Assembly: GCF_036347055.1 (NCBI RefSeq)
Contig: NZ_CP108882.1
Coordinates: forward strand, 5,622,501 to 5,686,500
DNA from: Streptomyces sp. NBC_00820
GTDB lineage: Bacteria > Actinomycetota > Actinomycetes > Streptomycetales > Streptomycetaceae
Direction: 5' to 3'
DNA: 64,000 nucleotides
A model generated the notes under the pieces. That model was not told the origin of the DNA, did not search any database, and saw nothing but the letters and a program-made list of their open reading frames with translations. The position numbers and the translations under genes were made by a program. Below, piece by piece: positions 61,722 to 64,000 of the stretch. Numbering within the stretch: the stretch's first letter is position 1; the number at the start of each line of letters is the position of its first letter.

Positions 61722-61774
61722 GGGCCGGGAAGCCTGAACTCCCCCGAACAGGCTTCCCGGCCCGTTCCCTTTTT
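61722..61774 (+). terminator. Intrinsic terminator after P5C dehydrogenase
   Basis: GGGCCGGGAAGCCTG (61722-61736) pairs perfectly with CAGGCTTCCCGGCCC (61749-61763), followed by GTTCCC and TTTTT. Confidence 0.95.
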
Positions 61775-61855
61775 CCGGACGTCTCCCGGACGTCTCCCGG
61801 ACTTTTCCCGGGGCATCCCCGGATATTTCCCCGGACATTCCCCGGGCGTCACACT
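61775..61855. repeat. Degenerate CCCGGA tandem array
   Basis: CCGGACGTCTC is repeated twice, then CCGGACTTTTC, CCGGGGCATCC, CCGGATATTTCC, CCGGACATTCC and CCGGGCGTC. Seven units of about 11-12 bp fill the gap between the terminator and the next ATG. Confidence 0.8.
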
Positions 61856-61861
61856 GGACGC

Positions 61862-62794
61862 ATGACGGTGACGACCGACGACGCGGCACGGCTGTGGGCG
61901 GTCCGGACGGCCGGTCCGGGCGACCCGCTGGTGCTGTGCCACGGCGGTCCGGGACTGTGGGACATGTTCGGCGACGTCGCCGAACTCGTCGCCGGCGCCA
62001 CGTCCGCCGTCCGCTGGGACCAGCGCGGCTGCGGGCGCTCCGCGCCGTCCGACGGCCCGTGGACGAGCGAGCGCTTCGTCGCCGATCTGGACGCCGTACG
62101 ACGGCACTTCGGGATGGAGCGGATGGCGCTGCTGGGCCATTCCTGGGGCGCGCAACTCGCGTTGGGCTACGCACTGGCGCACCCGGAGCGGGTGAGCACG
62201 CTGATCTACGTCTCCGGCACCGGCATCGGCCCGGACGCCGGCTGGCGCCCGGCCCACGAGGCGAACTTCGTCGCCCGGCTCGCCGACCACCCCCAACGCC
62301 TCGCCCACTGGCGGGAACTGGCCGGCGTCGCCCCCGCCGCGCGCACCCCGGACGAGGAACGGGAACTGGCCGTCCTGCGCTGGTCCGCCGAGTTCGAGGA
62401 CCGGGAGCGGGCCCTGGAGCTCGCCCGGCGCATGGCCGACCCGTGGTTCGGCGTCAACACCGCCTGCAACAGGGCCCTCAACCTGGAGCGCGAGCGCACC
62501 TGGGGCACCCCCGCGCTGTACACCGCCTGCACCCGGCTCGACGTCCCCGCCCTGATCGTCGACGGGGAGCGGGACCTCCGCCCCCGCTCCGCTGTCGACT
62601 CCCTCGCCGAAGCCCTGGCCCGCGCCCGCCGGGTGAGCCTCCCGGACGCGGGCCACCTGCCGTGGGTGGAGGACCCCGGGGGATTCCGGGACGCGGTGGT
62701 GGGTGCACTCCAGGGCCTGCCGTCCGGCGCGGGCCGGCCCGGGCAGGCGGTGTTTTCCGGCCGGCTCCGGCAGGATCCGGAGGACAGGTTTTAA
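61862..62794 (+). CDS. Alpha/beta hydrolase, proline-iminopeptidase-like (S33)
   Basis: 310 residues from ATG 61862. LVLCHGGPGLWD is the HGGPG oxyanion motif of prolyl iminopeptidases; WDQRGCGRSAP follows, and the nucleophile is S94 in LLGHSWGAQLALGYA; the histidine is in DAGHLPWVEDP. These enzymes release N-terminal proline from peptides, which fits its place behind the proline-degradation genes, but the family also includes other amidases and esterases. No ribosome binding site before ATG, so leaderless or weakly translated. Confidence 0.88.
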   Translation: MTVTTDDAARLWAVRTAGPGDPLVLCHGGPGLWDMFGDVAELVAGATSAVRWDQRGCGRSAPSDGPWTSERFVADLDAVRRHFGMERMALLGHSWGAQLALGYALAHPERVSTLIYVSGTGIGPDAGWRPAHEANFVARLADHPQRLAHWRELAGVAPAARTPDEERELAVLRWSAEFEDRERALELARRMADPWFGVNTACNRALNLERERTWGTPALYTACTRLDVPALIVDGERDLRPRSAVDSLAEALARARRVSLPDAGHLPWVEDPGGFRDAVVGALQGLPSGAGRPGQAVFSGRLRQDPEDRF

Positions 62795-62797
62795 CCT
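62786..62797. promoter_or_regulatory. 12-bp palindrome between hydrolase and acetyltransferase genes
   Basis: AGGTTTTAACCT, the only AT-rich stretch in the gap, contains the TAA stop of the hydrolase and lies six bases before ATG 62804. It may combine an operator with a -10 element for a leaderless transcript. Confidence 0.45.
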
Positions 62798-62803
62798 GAC
62801 CGC

Positions 62804-63346
62804 ATGACCCCGCGCCCGCGCACCGTCCACACCGCCGATCTCGATGCCGCCGAACTCCGTTCCGTGCGCGCCCTGCTGGACGCGGCGTTCGACGGCGGCT
62901 TCAGCGACGAGGACTGGGACCACGGCCTGGGCGGCCTGCACGTCCTGGTCCAGGACGACAGGGGGCCGGCCGCCCACGGCTCGGTGGTGATGCGGCGGAT
63001 GCGGCACCGCGGGCGCTGGCTGCGCACCGGATACGTGGAGGCCGTCGCCGTACGGGCCGACGTGCGCCGGACCGGGCTGGGCGGGCAGGTGATGGAGGTC
63101 GTCGAAGGGATCATCGACCGGGCCTACGACCTCGGCGCACTGTCCGCGAGCGCGCAGGGCGCCGCGTTGTACGCGTCCCGGGGCTGGCAGCGGTGGGGCG
63201 GCCGGGTGCACGGCCTCTCACCCGACGGGATCGTCCGCCTGGCGGAGGAGGAGGGGGGCATCCACCTCTGGCCGGCGCGCGCCGGGAGGCCGCTCGACCC
63301 CGAGCACGAGCTGGTCCTCGACTGGCGTGACGGCGACGTCGCCTGA
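62804..63346 (+). CDS. GNAT acetyltransferase, AAC(2')-like
   Basis: 180 residues from ATG 62804. VHTADLDAAELRSVRALLDAAFDGGFSDEDWDHGLGGLHVLVQD and TGYVEAVAVRADVRRTGLGGQVMEVVEGIIDRAYDLGALSASAQGAALYASRGWQRW match the pattern of chromosomal aminoglycoside 2'-N-acetyltransferases of actinobacteria. It would acetylate the 2'-amino group of some aminoglycosides using acetyl-CoA, but chromosomal relatives often have other physiological roles. Ends six bases from a convergent oxidoreductase. Confidence 0.85.
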   Translation: MTPRPRTVHTADLDAAELRSVRALLDAAFDGGFSDEDWDHGLGGLHVLVQDDRGPAAHGSVVMRRMRHRGRWLRTGYVEAVAVRADVRRTGLGGQVMEVVEGIIDRAYDLGALSASAQGAALYASRGWQRWGGRVHGLSPDGIVRLAEEEGGIHLWPARAGRPLDPEHELVLDWRDGDVA

Positions 63347-63352
63347 GGTACG

Positions 63353-64000
63353 TCAGTTCCTGCGGACCAGGATCTTCCCCGTGTTGCCCCCGCGCAGCAT
63401 CAGCAGGAACGCCTCCACGATCCGCTCGAAACCGTCCACCACCGTCTCGTCCAGCGCGAGCGCCCCGCTGCGCAGATGCGGCACGGCGAAGTCGTACAGC
63501 TCCTTCTGCGCGTCCATGTGGTCGCGCACCAGGAAGCCCTCGATCCGCAGGCTCTTCTCCACGACGTCCGCGTGGTCGAAGCGGACCGGCGGCGCGTCCG
63601 GGGTGTTGTACTGGGCGATCGTGCCGACGCGCACCACCCGGCCCCGGTCGCGCAGGGCGCCGACCGCCGCGCCGAGGTGGTCGCCGCCGACATTGTCGAC
63701 GAAGAGGTCGATTCCGGTGGGGGCGGCTTCGGTCAGGAGGTCCGCGACCGGGGCGCCGTGGTAGTCGAAGGCGGTGTCGTAACCGACCTTCTCCGTCAGG
63801 TACGTGACCTTCTCCGCCGACCCCGCGCTGCCGATCAGCCGGCCCGCGCCGAGCAGACGGGCGAAGCGGCCGGTGGCCGTGCCGACCCCGCCCGCCGCGC
63901 CGGAGACGAACACGTCCTCGCCCTCGCGCAGCCGGGCGATCCGGGTGAGGCCGACGTAGGCGGTCAGGCCCGTGCCGCCCAGCACGCCCAGGTAGGCCGA
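63353..64000 (-). CDS. Zinc-independent MDR-family NADP oxidoreductase, C-terminal part
   Basis: Runs off the right edge, so the N terminus is missing; about 215 residues visible. Cofactor motif VFVSGAAGGVGTATGRFARLLGAGRLIGSAGSAEKV, FDYHGAPVADLLTEAAPTGIDLFVDNVGGDHLGAAVGAL, and the end EAFLLMLRGGNTGKILVRRN are typical of leukotriene B4 dehydrogenase / alkenal reductase-like proteins (also curcumin reductase). It reduces alpha,beta-unsaturated carbonyls with NADPH. Convergent with the AAC(2')-like gene. Confidence 0.92.
   Translation of the reverse strand, partial: SAYLGVLGGTGLTAYVGLTRIARLREGEDVFVSGAAGGVGTATGRFARLLGAGRLIGSAGSAEKVTYLTEKVGYDTAFDYHGAPVADLLTEAAPTGIDLFVDNVGGDHLGAAVGALRDRGRVVRVGTIAQYNTPDAPPVRFDHADVVEKSLRIEGFLVRDHMDAQKELYDFAVPHLRSGALALDETVVDGFERIVEAFLLMLRGGNTGKILVRRN

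Noticed and set aside
58883..63211. Very long minus-strand open frame (1442 codons) opposite the proline genes
   Set aside because: High-GC antisense shadow of three confirmed plus-strand genes; composition is Arg/Gly/Val/Ala-rich without domain motifs.

Overview
The window is about 72% GC, with strong third-position GC bias, frequent GTG starts and many leaderless-looking promoters. Together with the gene content (mycothiol-era actinobacterial metabolism, BldK-like peptide transporter, LAL regulator, GGDEF/EAL proteins, Streptomyces-type intergenic repeats) this points to a Streptomyces chromosome, core rather than arm. From memory the gene order follows the sdaA-glyA-gcvH-gcvT ... ligA ... 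gatCAB ... ilvBNC-serA ... proline-catabolism stretch of the S. coelicolor chromosome. No phage, insertion sequence, CRISPR array, tRNA or rRNA gene was seen.

Layout. 1-4140 (minus): a tandem glycine riboswitch, then gcvT, gcvH, glyA and the start of sdaA, a route from glycine through serine to pyruvate. 4326-6821 (plus): a P-loop ATPase and two SseB-family proteins. 7181-13935: a five-gene oligopeptide ABC transporter whose last ATPase carries an acidic tail built of perfect 99-bp repeats. 14035-20029: a secreted M1 peptidase, a TRIC-type channel, a membrane esterase, a thioesterase, a TetR regulator and small membrane proteins, with several inverted repeats and short tandem arrays between them. 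20122-23539: cysteine desulfurase, a Tat-type amidase and the tRNA thiolase mnmA; between the first two lies an apparent TPP riboswitch on the minus strand with no gene to control. 23673-29671: hydrolase, DUF427, LOG-family protein, SDR, MetE-like protein and NAD-dependent DNA ligase. 29931-32135: a GGDEF-EAL protein with both motifs intact. 32136-32911 is a gene-free repeat-rich stretch ending in a 176-bp inverted-repeat element. 32912-36478: gatC-gatA-small membrane protein-gatB. 36529-46216: methyltransferase, acetyltransferase, membrane proteins, a large LuxR regulator, sugar-dehydrogenase lipoprotein, aldo/keto reductase and a 2-hydroxyacid dehydrogenase. 46386-49637: a second GGDEF protein whose EAL domain is degenerate, preceded by an overlapping short ORF. 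49671-55289: ilvB-ilvN-ilvC with an Ile/Leu/Val-rich leader peptide and attenuator, then serA. 55384-57589: MFS exporter and divergent TetR. 57594-61705: PucR regulator, proline dehydrogenase and P5C dehydrogenase, followed by a proline-iminopeptidase-like hydrolase, an AAC(2')-like acetyltransferase and a partial MDR oxidoreductase at the right edge.

How it works together. The window is mostly amino-acid metabolism with its RNA-level control: glycine riboswitch to glycine/serine breakdown; serine synthesis by SerA; branched-chain synthesis under attenuation; proline breakdown under a PucR regulator; peptide import and proline release that could feed these routes. Most unusual observations: the orphan minus-strand TPP riboswitch pointing into the cysteine desulfurase gene (21378-21487), the duplicated 3' end of proline dehydrogenase (59825-60026), the repeat-built acidic tail on the oligopeptide ATPase (13381-13677), and the uORF-coupled c-di-GMP gene (46300-46389). 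Function statements rest on motif recognition by eye; no database search was run.
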